Positions 24,254 to 31,949 of a DNA stretch of 32,026 nucleotides are shown one piece after another (positions within the stretch are counted from its first letter, which is position 1; each line of letters starts with the position of its first letter). The DNA comes from Candidatus Nezhaarchaeota archaeon WYZ-LMO8. GTDB taxonomy: Archaea > Thermoproteota > Methanomethylicia > Nezhaarchaeales > WYZ-LMO8. Under the pieces are notes generated by a model. The model was not told where the DNA came from. It did not search any database and saw only the letters and a list, made by a program, of their open reading frames with translations. The stretch spans positions 1 to 32,026 of the forward strand of contig QNVF01000013.1 of the NCBI GenBank assembly GCA_004347965.1, written 5' to 3'. The translations under genes were made by a program, and so were the position numbers.

Positions 24254-25624
24254 TTGTCAACTAGATCAAGTAAGGAAGTTCAAGACGTCTATGGAGACTA
24301 TGCAACTCTAACGGTCCCTTCTGAGAAGCTTAGGAGCACGTTAAACGTTTTCATGGTGTACATGGGGGTCCTAGCTGTTGTAGCAGCAATATTTGCAGGG
24401 TCAGGCTTAGCCGCGATGTACGACTCTATGACAGCATTGATCGTAGCGTTAATTGGAAATGCTATGCTAGCAGTATTTGGGGCTCTCATAGCTTACATAG
24501 GCGGCACCACAAAGGCTAACACATACATGCTATTGAGGTATCCGCTAGGTAGGGTAGGAGCTATGATAGGTAGCCTGGTTGTATCAGCTCTACCACTTAT
24601 CATGTGGTTTGCTGTTGAGACTTGGTTATTCGGGATAACTGTTAACGTCATATACCCCGGTCACCCACTGACCTCCATAGCAGCTGCATCAGTATGGGGT
24701 GGTGTGTTAATGATGCTTACAGCGTACTACGGTTTTGAGGCAATAGCGCTACTAAGCTACATAACAGTTCCCTTCTGGTACGCGTTGATAGTGATAGGCT
24801 TCTTTGCAGCAATAGATGTTAGCGGGGGACTAGGAGCTTTGTGGACTGTAAAGCCAGTAACAATAGCTCCTCTAGGAGTAGGCATAACCTACGTCTTCGG
24901 TCTCTATGCTTCAGGTTGCGTTATATCATCTGATGTTTCCAGGTATGGTACCAAGCGATGGTCTGGCAGCCTTGCATGGTCTCTCCATGTATTCGTATTT
25001 ATGACTATCTTGCTTTTTGTCGGTGCTGCCATGACACTGTTAACGGGTTCACCTAACGTAATAGTAGCTATAGCTCAGCTGGGTCTAGGTGTGGGTGCAT
25101 TGCTTCTTGCAATACTAGGTCAGTGGACGACTAATGACAACAACTTGTGGAGTGCATCGTTAGCCTGGGTGAACATCGTAGGAAGGCTTACAAAGAGAGT
25201 TTGGGTCATAATAGTAGGTATCATAGGCACAGCGATAGCTGCTATATGGGGAGGAGTTTGGGGCATGAGCTTAGACCCCTTCATAGCCTTTGGAATCTTC
25301 CTAGGATACTTCATACCACCAGTAGGGGCTGTAATGATAGCTGACTACTACATATTTAGTAGGTATGTGGCTAAACGTACTTACAACTTCGGTCCAGGTA
25401 CTAAGTACTCCTTAGTTAACGTGCCCGGGATAATAGGTATGGTTGCTGGAGGGCTAGCAGGTTGGGCCGCAACAACTTATGGTCTACCACTACCAACAGG
25501 TATAGGTGTAGCTGATGCAATAATAGTTGCTTTTCTGCTATACTTAGTATTGGCCGTGGGGCTCTACAAAGCAGGCATTAAGATCGAGGTGGGTGAGTGG
25601 GTTGAAAGAGCTACAGGTTTCTAA
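24254..25624 (+). CDS. NCS1 family permease (cytosine/purine/allantoin/hydantoin type)
   Basis: Integral membrane transporter of about 456 residues with some 12 hydrophobic segments. NCS1 features include the N-terminal YGDYATLTVPSEKLRS, FAGSGLAAMYDSMTALIVAL, YPLGRVGAMIGSL, VISSDVSRYGTKRWSG, and LGQWTTNDNNLWSASLAW, a typical family signature. The frame continues back to TTG 24227, but GGGGAG seven bases before the TTG at 24254 and the TATA position favour 24254. Known members import cytosine, purines, allantoin or hydantoins by Na+ or H+ symport. It follows DUF917 and nitroreductase, and a small membrane protein follows in the same operon. Confidence 0.88.
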   Translation: MSTRSSKEVQDVYGDYATLTVPSEKLRSTLNVFMVYMGVLAVVAAIFAGSGLAAMYDSMTALIVALIGNAMLAVFGALIAYIGGTTKANTYMLLRYPLGRVGAMIGSLVVSALPLIMWFAVETWLFGITVNVIYPGHPLTSIAAASVWGGVLMMLTAYYGFEAIALLSYITVPFWYALIVIGFFAAIDVSGGLGALWTVKPVTIAPLGVGITYVFGLYASGCVISSDVSRYGTKRWSGSLAWSLHVFVFMTILLFVGAAMTLLTGSPNVIVAIAQLGLGVGALLLAILGQWTTNDNNLWSASLAWVNIVGRLTKRVWVIIVGIIGTAIAAIWGGVWGMSLDPFIAFGIFLGYFIPPVGAVMIADYYIFSRYVAKRTYNFGPGTKYSLVNVPGIIGMVAGGLAGWAATTYGLPLPTGIGVADAIIVAFLLYLVLAVGLYKAGIKIEVGEWVERATGF

Positions 25625-25636
25625 GGAGGTGAAGTA

Positions 25637-26050
25637 ATGATGAGCATTGATCCTCAAAGAATTAAGAGGTTCGCTGAGGTATCCATGGTGATAATGCTCT
25701 TGCTGGGAGCCGTAACACTTGGCTTAGCACCATTTACAGGCAGTTACAGAGGTTTCTATCTCTCAGTTTTCCTCGGTGGGGTGATAGTATTTACATCAAT
25801 AATCTACTTGTTACTGATGGTCATGAGGAAGGCTGAGGATGTAAAGGGGATTGCAACACCGGCTATACAATGCTTATGGATATCAACGTCTATGAGCTTA
25901 GGCTACGTAGTAACGGCTCTAGCTCCTTACTTTAGCATAAGCTTTACGATAGCTGTGACGCTGTTCGTGATAGGATGGTTGATGCTGATATACGGATTAT
26001 ACGCCCTACTAAAGATAAGTAAAGAAACTAAAGTACCATTAGCCGTTTAA
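25637..26050 (+). CDS. Small four-helix membrane protein in the NCS1 operon
   Basis: A 137-residue protein with four strongly hydrophobic segments: VSMVIMLLLGAVTLGL, GFYLSVFLGGVIVFTSIIYL, LWISTSMSLGYVVTALA, and FTIAVTLFVIGWLMLIYGLY. The tail is short and charged. Its AAGGAGGTGAAG ribosome site begins at the permease stop, so both are translated from one message. No family recognised. It could be an accessory subunit or stabiliser of the permease. Confidence 0.7.
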   Translation: MMSIDPQRIKRFAEVSMVIMLLLGAVTLGLAPFTGSYRGFYLSVFLGGVIVFTSIIYLLLMVMRKAEDVKGIATPAIQCLWISTSMSLGYVVTALAPYFSISFTIAVTLFVIGWLMLIYGLYALLKISKETKVPLAV

Positions 26051-26673
26051 ACAAGAAAATCTTTATAACTTCCATACTTTTTTCCCCACATTACTATAAT
26101 GTGTTCTTGTAATGGCATGAGAAGGTTCTGTAAGCTATCCTTACTCTTAATAATTTCATTGCATGTGTTTGGCATTATCTAATCTTATTAACTGGCCCGG
26201 CGAAATGTCATGCCGAACAAATAACGTACTTTAAACGAGAACGTCGATTACGAATAGTGTTCCTATGCTTTTATCGTATTGGGCTACTTAAACTCCTAGA
26301 TGCCATTAGCGTGATGTATCAACCCTTCACTTTATAAAGCGTGGGCTACTATCACAGTAAATAAAAGATTTCTCAAGTGTAGGGCTTACGAAAGCTGCAT
26401 CAATAACACCTAATCCAATAACCCATACCCTTATACTACCTATACTGACTAGGCAAAATGCTCATTTTCTAAACTTGGTATGTAGTTTAGGACATGTTTT
26501 CTTTAATCCATGTTCTCACGTAGTAGAAATTTAGCTAGTTGTGAAGAGTATGACTTTAGAAACTAACATCGAAAAGCTAAGCGAAAAATAGGTGTAGAAG
26601 TTGAATAGCCAAAGATCTTTTTGGCGATGCATTCTCCTAATCTTTATATGTGGATGTAGAATAATTTTTCAAC
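26051..26673. other. Long intergenic region before the iron-sulfur protein
   Basis: About 620 AT-rich bases with no convincing gene, tRNA or repeat. The only clear element is the TATA box at 26643-26649 near its end. Confidence 0.55.
26643..26649 (+). promoter_or_regulatory. TATA box of the winged-helix iron-sulfur gene
   Basis: TTTATAT, 25-31 bases before the ATG at 26674. There is no ribosome site between, so the transcript is likely leaderless. Confidence 0.6.
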
Positions 26674-27708
26674 ATGTACTACGAAGAGTTAATGCAAAGA
26701 TTGGGTTTTCCGAGTTCTGCACTTTTAAGGAGGATTCTAGAGCATCTGATGACCGAGGATGAGGCAAGGATTGCAGCAGCTTTGCCGGGAAGCGTTGAAG
26801 AGATTGCAAATAATCTTTCCATGGAAAAAACAAGGGTCAAAGAAATTCTTGAAGATCTTTTTAGGAAGGGAGTAGCTATACCGAAGGACTTCAAAGATAG
26901 AGAGTATTATAGGCTCGTAAGGGACATAGTTCAGCTTCATGATGCGACCCTAGCATCAAAGCACATGAAGGATCCCGAGTATGCAAGACTTTGGAAGGAA
27001 TTTGGCGAAAAGGAGGTCCACAAAGTAGTTGGTAAAGTTAGAGCGTTGATTGGAGTCAAAACATGGAGAGTTGTCCCAGCTTACAACGCTATAAAGGATT
27101 TGCCCGACGTTCTTCCTTGCGAGAACATGGTTGAGATGATGAAAGCACAAAAGAAGATAGCTGTCGTTCCATGCTCATGTAGAAACGTCACACGTTTTGC
27201 AGCTAGTGGCTGTCAATATACTAAAGAGCTCGTTGAAGATGAAAAAACGTGGAAGTGTATTCAAGTTGGTAGAGGAGCTGAATATGTCATAGAGAGAGGC
27301 TCTGGAATAGAGATAAGCATTGATGAAGCTGTAGAGCTCGTAGAGAAGATAGAGGAAGATGGTTTAGTGCACACATGGGCTAACACCGCAAAAATAGTAG
27401 ACAAGAGCGTTACTGTGAATTGCAACTGCTGTCAGGACTGTTGTGAGTTTTTCTTGGCATCAAAGCATTCAGGCGTACCAATGTTGATGATCCTCGAGAA
27501 AAGCCGTTATGTGGCTTACGTAGATAAAGAAGCTTGTGTAGCTTGTGGATTATGCGTAAATAGATGTCACTTTAATGCCATAACATTAAATGACTATGCT
27601 AAAGTTGATGAAGAGAAGTGCTTTGGTTGTGGTGTTTGTGTAGTAGGCTGTAAGCAGGGAGCTATAAGGCTGAAGGCTGTGAGGGAAAAGGAGCACATAC
27701 CACCGTAA
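26674..27708 (+). CDS. Winged-helix / multi-cluster 4Fe-4S ferredoxin-like protein
   Basis: A 344-residue protein of three parts. Residues about 25-75 look like a winged helix (SVEEIANNLSMEKTRVKEIL, then EDLFRKGVAIP). A middle region has cysteines at 167, 169, 180 and 195 (PCSCR...C...C) and a dense CNCCQDCC group at 250-257. The C-terminal part is a two-cluster ferredoxin: Cys288, 291, 294, 298 (CVACGLCVNRC) and Cys316, 319, 322, 326 (CFGCGVCVVGC). Related proteins are common in anaerobes, of unclear function; electron transfer or redox sensing is likely. The leaderless ATG fits the TATA box upstream. No partner gene abuts it. Confidence 0.82.
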   Translation: MYYEELMQRLGFPSSALLRRILEHLMTEDEARIAAALPGSVEEIANNLSMEKTRVKEILEDLFRKGVAIPKDFKDREYYRLVRDIVQLHDATLASKHMKDPEYARLWKEFGEKEVHKVVGKVRALIGVKTWRVVPAYNAIKDLPDVLPCENMVEMMKAQKKIAVVPCSCRNVTRFAASGCQYTKELVEDEKTWKCIQVGRGAEYVIERGSGIEISIDEAVELVEKIEEDGLVHTWANTAKIVDKSVTVNCNCCQDCCEFFLASKHSGVPMLMILEKSRYVAYVDKEACVACGLCVNRCHFNAITLNDYAKVDEEKCFGCGVCVVGCKQGAIRLKAVREKEHIPP

Positions 27709-27930
27709 CCTAACAGACATGAGCAGAGCGAGTCTCTAGCAGAAGTCTGAAGTCTTAGAACAACAAGTCTCGCGATGTTACTACAATAGTACATTCGTGG
27801 TTAGCTGAGCAGTTCAACGATCATCTCAAATGCTTATTTGACCACATAGCTTTTAAGACGTGGCGACCCCTCTTCAAGAAGAGCCTATGTACATCATCTT
27901 CTTTTAAATAACAGAAAGCTTAGTAATATT

Positions 27931-28275
27931 TTGGGGATGGTGGACATGAATCAATTTAAAGGTTGTAAGGAACCTATTGAAGCACTAGAAGTTGCGAATA
28001 AGATAAGTCCTCAGCTCAAAGATGCTGTAAGCTCTCTCTACTCAACTATATGGAGAGATGGAGCACTACCATTAAAGTTCAAGCACTTAATAGCATTAGC
28101 TCTCAGCATATGTTATGGAGTTGAGGAGAACCAAGCACATAAAATCATGACAAGAGCACTTGAAGCGGGAGCCACGAAGGAAGAGATTGTAGAGACAATT
28201 CTCGTAACAATGTGGTTCTCTGGCATTCCAGCTCTCGTCGCTTCTAGAAGTCTCTTGGAGAGACTTAAAAGCTAA
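27931..28275 (+). CDS. Carboxymuconolactone decarboxylase / AhpD-like protein
   Basis: A 114-residue helical protein matching the CMD/AhpD family in LPLKFKHLIALALSICYGVE, NQAHKIMTRALEAGATKEEI and VETILVTMWFSGIPAL. The catalytic C-x-x-C of AhpD peroxidase-type members is reduced to a single Cys in ICYGVEENQAH, with the His kept, so thiol-peroxidase chemistry is doubtful. Possible starts are TTG 27931, ATG 27937 and ATG 27946; none has a decisive ribosome site. It stands just before the F420-dependent reductase gene. Confidence 0.8.
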   Translation: MGMVDMNQFKGCKEPIEALEVANKISPQLKDAVSSLYSTIWRDGALPLKFKHLIALALSICYGVEENQAHKIMTRALEAGATKEEIVETILVTMWFSGIPALVASRSLLERLKS

Positions 28276-28330
28276 AACATTTAACTGCAGGTACTAACAT
28301 TAAACTGCACCACACAAGGGGTTGGTCGAG

Positions 28331-29011
28331 GTGAAAATTGCTCTACTAGGTGGAACAGGAGACATGGGTGAGGGATTAGCATTAAGATGGGTTAAAAACC
28401 ATGAAATACTAGTAGGATCTAGGGAAGCATCAAAAGGTATGAGAGTAGCCGCGGAATACTTAACAAAGGCCAAGGGATTCTATGGAGATTCTATGAAAGG
28501 TACCATAAGGGGGATGGCAAACCCCGACGCTGCTGCCGAGGCGGACGTCATAGTTCTTACAATACCATACGAATATGCAGCCTCAACAATTATTAGCATA
28601 AAAGACAGGCTTCAATCAAGCCAAATAATAGTTTCTCCTGTTGTACCAATGGTTAAGGTTAACAGAGGAATGATGTACATGCCGATGGTAGAGGACGGCA
28701 AGATAATGTCATACGCCGAAGCACTAGCAAGAGAGTTAAAAGATGTTCCAGTCATAGCAGCTTTTCACGCCATATCTGCTAAGAAGCTTGCGAACCCCTC
28801 CTTAGTTCTAAACTACGATGTCCCCATAGCTGGTGACGATGAAAAGGCAGTTGAAGTGGTAGCAAACCTTACACGCGAAATTCATAACTTACGACCAATT
28901 TACGTAGGTCCACTAAAGCTAGCACTAATGATAGAGTCGTTAACGCCGCTAATCATAAATGTAGCTATATTCAGCAAGATAAAGGACGCATCAATAGCGT
29001 TCGTTGAATAA
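28331..29011 (+). CDS. npdG: F420H2:NADP oxidoreductase (NpdG/Fno)
   Basis: Transfers hydride between coenzyme F420 and NADP in the cytoplasm. The N-terminal dinucleotide motif is KIALLGGTGDMGEGLA followed by ILVGSREASKG, whose Ser-Arg fits NADP 2'-phosphate binding. ADVIVLTIPYEYAASTI, VSPVVPMVKVNRG and VPVIAAFHAISAKKL are typical of the family. I chose the GTG at 28331 because the first beta strand then starts at residue 2 and AGGGG lies ten bases upstream; a TTG at 28322 is the alternative. Its presence indicates that the organism makes F420. Confidence 0.88.
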   Translation: MKIALLGGTGDMGEGLALRWVKNHEILVGSREASKGMRVAAEYLTKAKGFYGDSMKGTIRGMANPDAAAEADVIVLTIPYEYAASTIISIKDRLQSSQIIVSPVVPMVKVNRGMMYMPMVEDGKIMSYAEALARELKDVPVIAAFHAISAKKLANPSLVLNYDVPIAGDDEKAVEVVANLTREIHNLRPIYVGPLKLALMIESLTPLIINVAIFSKIKDASIAFVE

Positions 29012-29039
29012 GTCTCTTACTTAACATATCTTAATGTGA

Positions 29040-30998
29040 ATGAGGATGTCAAGTAGCATACCCTTCAAATTGTTCGAAGAAGAGTGCTTAAAGCTACTTA
29101 AGACCTCGCTTGAAGAATCGAGAATAGAATCAACCGAGAACGTTTTAGTAAGAAGCCTAGAAATCCCTCCCGCAAGAGAGATGGGAGAGCTAGCTCTTCC
29201 CTGCTTTGAGCTTGCTAAGTTATTGAGGAGGAACCCTAAGGAGCTGGCTGAAGAGCTGGCCGCAAAGATGTCATTGATGGAAAGAAAGTACGTTAGCGAC
29301 ATTAAGCCTGCAGGTCTTGGCTACATAAACTTTTACGTTAACCACTTCGAGCTTGCTCAAGAGCTATTCACGGCAGTTACGAACTTTGGATCACAGTACG
29401 GATTGATAAAGGTTGAGAGACCTCTCAAGATAATAGTAGAACATACTAGTGGTAACCCAATACACCCTCTGACTATAGGCACAGGGAGGAATGCAGTTAT
29501 AGGTGATAGCTTAGCATCCCTACTGAGATCTCGAGGCCACGACGTCAAAGCACACTTCTACGTTAATGATGTAGGCCTTCAAGTAATGATTGCTGCTTAT
29601 GGATATTCAAAGGTGATGGACAAGATCAAAGGCGAGAAGTTCGATCACTCGATAGGAATCATTTATCCAATGACGAACTCGATAGTAGAGATAATTGAGC
29701 TCAGGAAGAGACTTGAAAGAGCGTCAGATGATGAGACAAAGCGTGAAATATTGAAGGAGATCGATGAGTGGGTTGGGATAGCTTATGAGCTTAGAAATAA
29801 AGATCCTGAGCTTTTCGACTACCTCTTAAGTAAGATAAGTGAGGATGAAGATCCCAAGTCTATGATATCTAAGTTGAATAAAGACTATGAAGAGGGGGCT
29901 AGGGAAGCTGTTGAAATCGTAAGAGGGCTATGCAAGGCTGTCATAGAGGGCTTCAAGCAAACTCTATCAAGGATGTGGATAAAGTTTGATTCATGGGATT
30001 GGGAGAGTGAAATAGCTGTCTGGAGCAAAGCAACTGAGGAAGTGATAGGGAAGATAGGGGACATAGCTCCTTGGGCTCTTGAGAGGTCTGAAGGAGCTTT
30101 AGTGTTAAACGTTAATGGAGTAGCTTCGGCATTGAACCTCAAGGAGAAGTGGGGCTTGGCAGATAAAGAGTTACCAAAACTAACCTTGAGGAGAGCTGAT
30201 GGAACATCTCTCTACACTACTAGAGATATAGTTTATGCCTTTTGGAAGCTTAAAAAAGCCGATAAGGTCATAAATGTGATAGGAGCGGAACAAAGTTTAG
30301 CTCAACTACAATTAAAGATTGTATTAGCTCTTCTCGGAGTAAAGGATGTTGAGACTAGATACATTCATTATGCATACGAGCTCGTCAAGCTTCCAGGAGC
30401 TAAAATGTCAAGCAGGCGAGGTAGATACATCCCCTTAGATGACCTCCTAAACGAGTCCGTCAATAGGGTTAGGATCGAAGTAGAGAAAAGAGGCTCAGCA
30501 TTAAGCGAAGAAGAGAAGAAGGAGATAGCTGAAGTAATCGGCGTAGGCGCAGTTAAGTACGCTCTCCTGAATGTTACAGCTTCTAAGCCAATAACCTTCG
30601 ATTTTGACCAGGTAGTCAACTTTGAGAGAAACAGCTTCCCCTTCATAAACTACACGTACGTAAGAGCACTCGGCATCTTGAGGAAGAGCAGCTTCACGCC
30701 AACACCTAACGTCGATACATCCAAGCTAACTCACGAGTACGAGAGAGAACTAGTGATACAGATGGCTAAGTACCCCAAGATATTCATAGAAGCAGCTGAC
30801 GAGCTTAAACCAGAGCTACTTACCAATTACCTAAACCAGCTTAGTGAGCTTTTCAATTCGTACTACGAGAAGGTAAACGTAATAAAAGAAAAGGATGAGG
30901 AAACCCGCAAGGCTAGGTTGATGCTAGTTTACTCGATCAAGACTGTTATCGAGAGCTGTACTAAAGCACTCAACTTTAAACTAGCTCAACGAATGTAG
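29040..30998 (+). CDS. argS: Arginyl-tRNA synthetase
   Basis: Charges tRNA-Arg; class I synthetase of 652 residues. Seen: an N-terminal additional domain of about 110 residues, IVEHTSGNPIHPLTIGTGRN (132-151) at the place of the HIGH motif, HFYVNDVGLQVMIAAYGYSK, LTLRRADGTSLYTTRDIVYA, KLPGAKMSSRRGRYIPL with the KMSxS-like loop, and a C-terminal anticodon-binding domain from about FPFINYTYVRA. The HIGH tetrad reads TIGT (145-148): both His positions are Thr. The ATG is 28 bases after NpdG. A tRNA-Arg gene lies about 1 kb downstream. Confidence 0.93.
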   Translation: MRMSSSIPFKLFEEECLKLLKTSLEESRIESTENVLVRSLEIPPAREMGELALPCFELAKLLRRNPKELAEELAAKMSLMERKYVSDIKPAGLGYINFYVNHFELAQELFTAVTNFGSQYGLIKVERPLKIIVEHTSGNPIHPLTIGTGRNAVIGDSLASLLRSRGHDVKAHFYVNDVGLQVMIAAYGYSKVMDKIKGEKFDHSIGIIYPMTNSIVEIIELRKRLERASDDETKREILKEIDEWVGIAYELRNKDPELFDYLLSKISEDEDPKSMISKLNKDYEEGAREAVEIVRGLCKAVIEGFKQTLSRMWIKFDSWDWESEIAVWSKATEEVIGKIGDIAPWALERSEGALVLNVNGVASALNLKEKWGLADKELPKLTLRRADGTSLYTTRDIVYAFWKLKKADKVINVIGAEQSLAQLQLKIVLALLGVKDVETRYIHYAYELVKLPGAKMSSRRGRYIPLDDLLNESVNRVRIEVEKRGSALSEEEKKEIAEVIGVGAVKYALLNVTASKPITFDFDQVVNFERNSFPFINYTYVRALGILRKSSFTPTPNVDTSKLTHEYERELVIQMAKYPKIFIEAADELKPELLTNYLNQLSELFNSYYEKVNVIKEKDEETRKARLMLVYSIKTVIESCTKALNFKLAQRM

Positions 30999-31109
30999 CC
31001 GGGTTGTCAAGTAGACCATCAAGGACATCTTCATGTAATCGTAGACCTGCATTCATTACCTCAATTCTAAATCTTCTAACGGCTTTACTCGTCATCCCCT
31101 TAATCATGT

Positions 31110-31310
31110 TCATTGACGTTCCGTTGCAGGAACTTCGTACCAAGTACCCTCCTCAGATAGTATTAAGACGTTACCGCACTTCAAGCACTTATAGTACTTA
31201 TTAACGCCCTTCTCACCCTTCTGATCCCCTAGAAACTCCAATTTGTCATGAGGGCACTTCATCTCTATACTTTTAGAGCTTTCCATCGATCTAATATTGC
31301 TTTTAAGCAT
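31110..31310 (-). CDS. Small zinc-ribbon-like protein
   Basis: A 66-residue protein, convergent with argS. It has MKCPHDKLEFLGDQKG at residues 17-32, then YYKCLKCGNVLILSEEG with Cys42-x2-Cys45. The first knuckle has only one Cys (Cys19) with His21 and Asp22 nearby as possible ligands. Met9 (31286) and Met17 (31262) are possible starts besides the ATG at 31310. Function unknown; regular strand pattern and metal site suggest a real gene. Confidence 0.7.
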   Translation of the reverse strand: MLKSNIRSMESSKSIEMKCPHDKLEFLGDQKGEKGVNKYYKCLKCGNVLILSEEGTWYEVPATERQ

Positions 31311-31949
31311 TACTTAAGTCTTGCGATAGCAATTATCTTAGTCTCTCCTTCTTAGTGTCTCTTCTTATGAAAAAGCATTAAAATCGTAGTTGTGATATCT
31401 ATTCTAAACCACACGTTGATAGTAGCACTTTGTGGTTTGACATTAATAGTTTGAAGAATTGAATTTTTATGGAGAATCACATATTAAAGCTAAACCTTAA
31501 GGTTAAAGCGTAAGTAGTATCATCAAGTGCTTGATTAGCTCGAATTACAATATAGCGATAAGGAATTAGGAAGCATCATATTCTAACCTTAGCAGCTCTC
31601 GTTACCGGATTAATACCTGGTGCTGCAAAGAAAAATCGAATTCTCAAAAGGTGGTCTCAGCTAAAGAGAGGATATAGCACCATGAACTTATGGCTATAGA
31701 CTTAATGGTGAAGGCTTTCTTGGTATGCCTCATATACATCGTTGTCTCTCATAGCCTCATGTGTGCCTAAAAAATGCTAGGATGGTGAAGGGAAAAGCGA
31801 TTAGGAGGGCTATGAATACTACCATGAAGACTATTGAATCAAGAATTCCAATGTCGAGCTTTGCATGACTTTATTAAATTGCATCTTGCATTTTTCTGAG
31901 CTCTAGGTGTAGGAGCGTGTGGCAGCAAGAAAATGATCTAAGTTTTAAG
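31311..31949. other. Intergenic region before tRNA-Arg(GCG)
   Basis: About 640 bases without a convincing gene. Two short open stretches were seen: a plus-strand one around 31562-31700 and a hydrophobic minus-strand one at 31757-31870. Neither has a supported start. Confidence 0.5.

Noticed and set aside
27870-27883. Perfect inverted repeat CTCTTC-AA-GAAGAG before the CMD-like gene
   Set aside because: Only six pairs with a two-base loop and no T-run or second copy; too short to claim as operator or terminator.
31562-31711. Plus-strand open stretch containing LAALVTGLIPGAAKKNRILK
   Set aside because: It has no supported start and I cannot tie it to a protein family; possible relic only.
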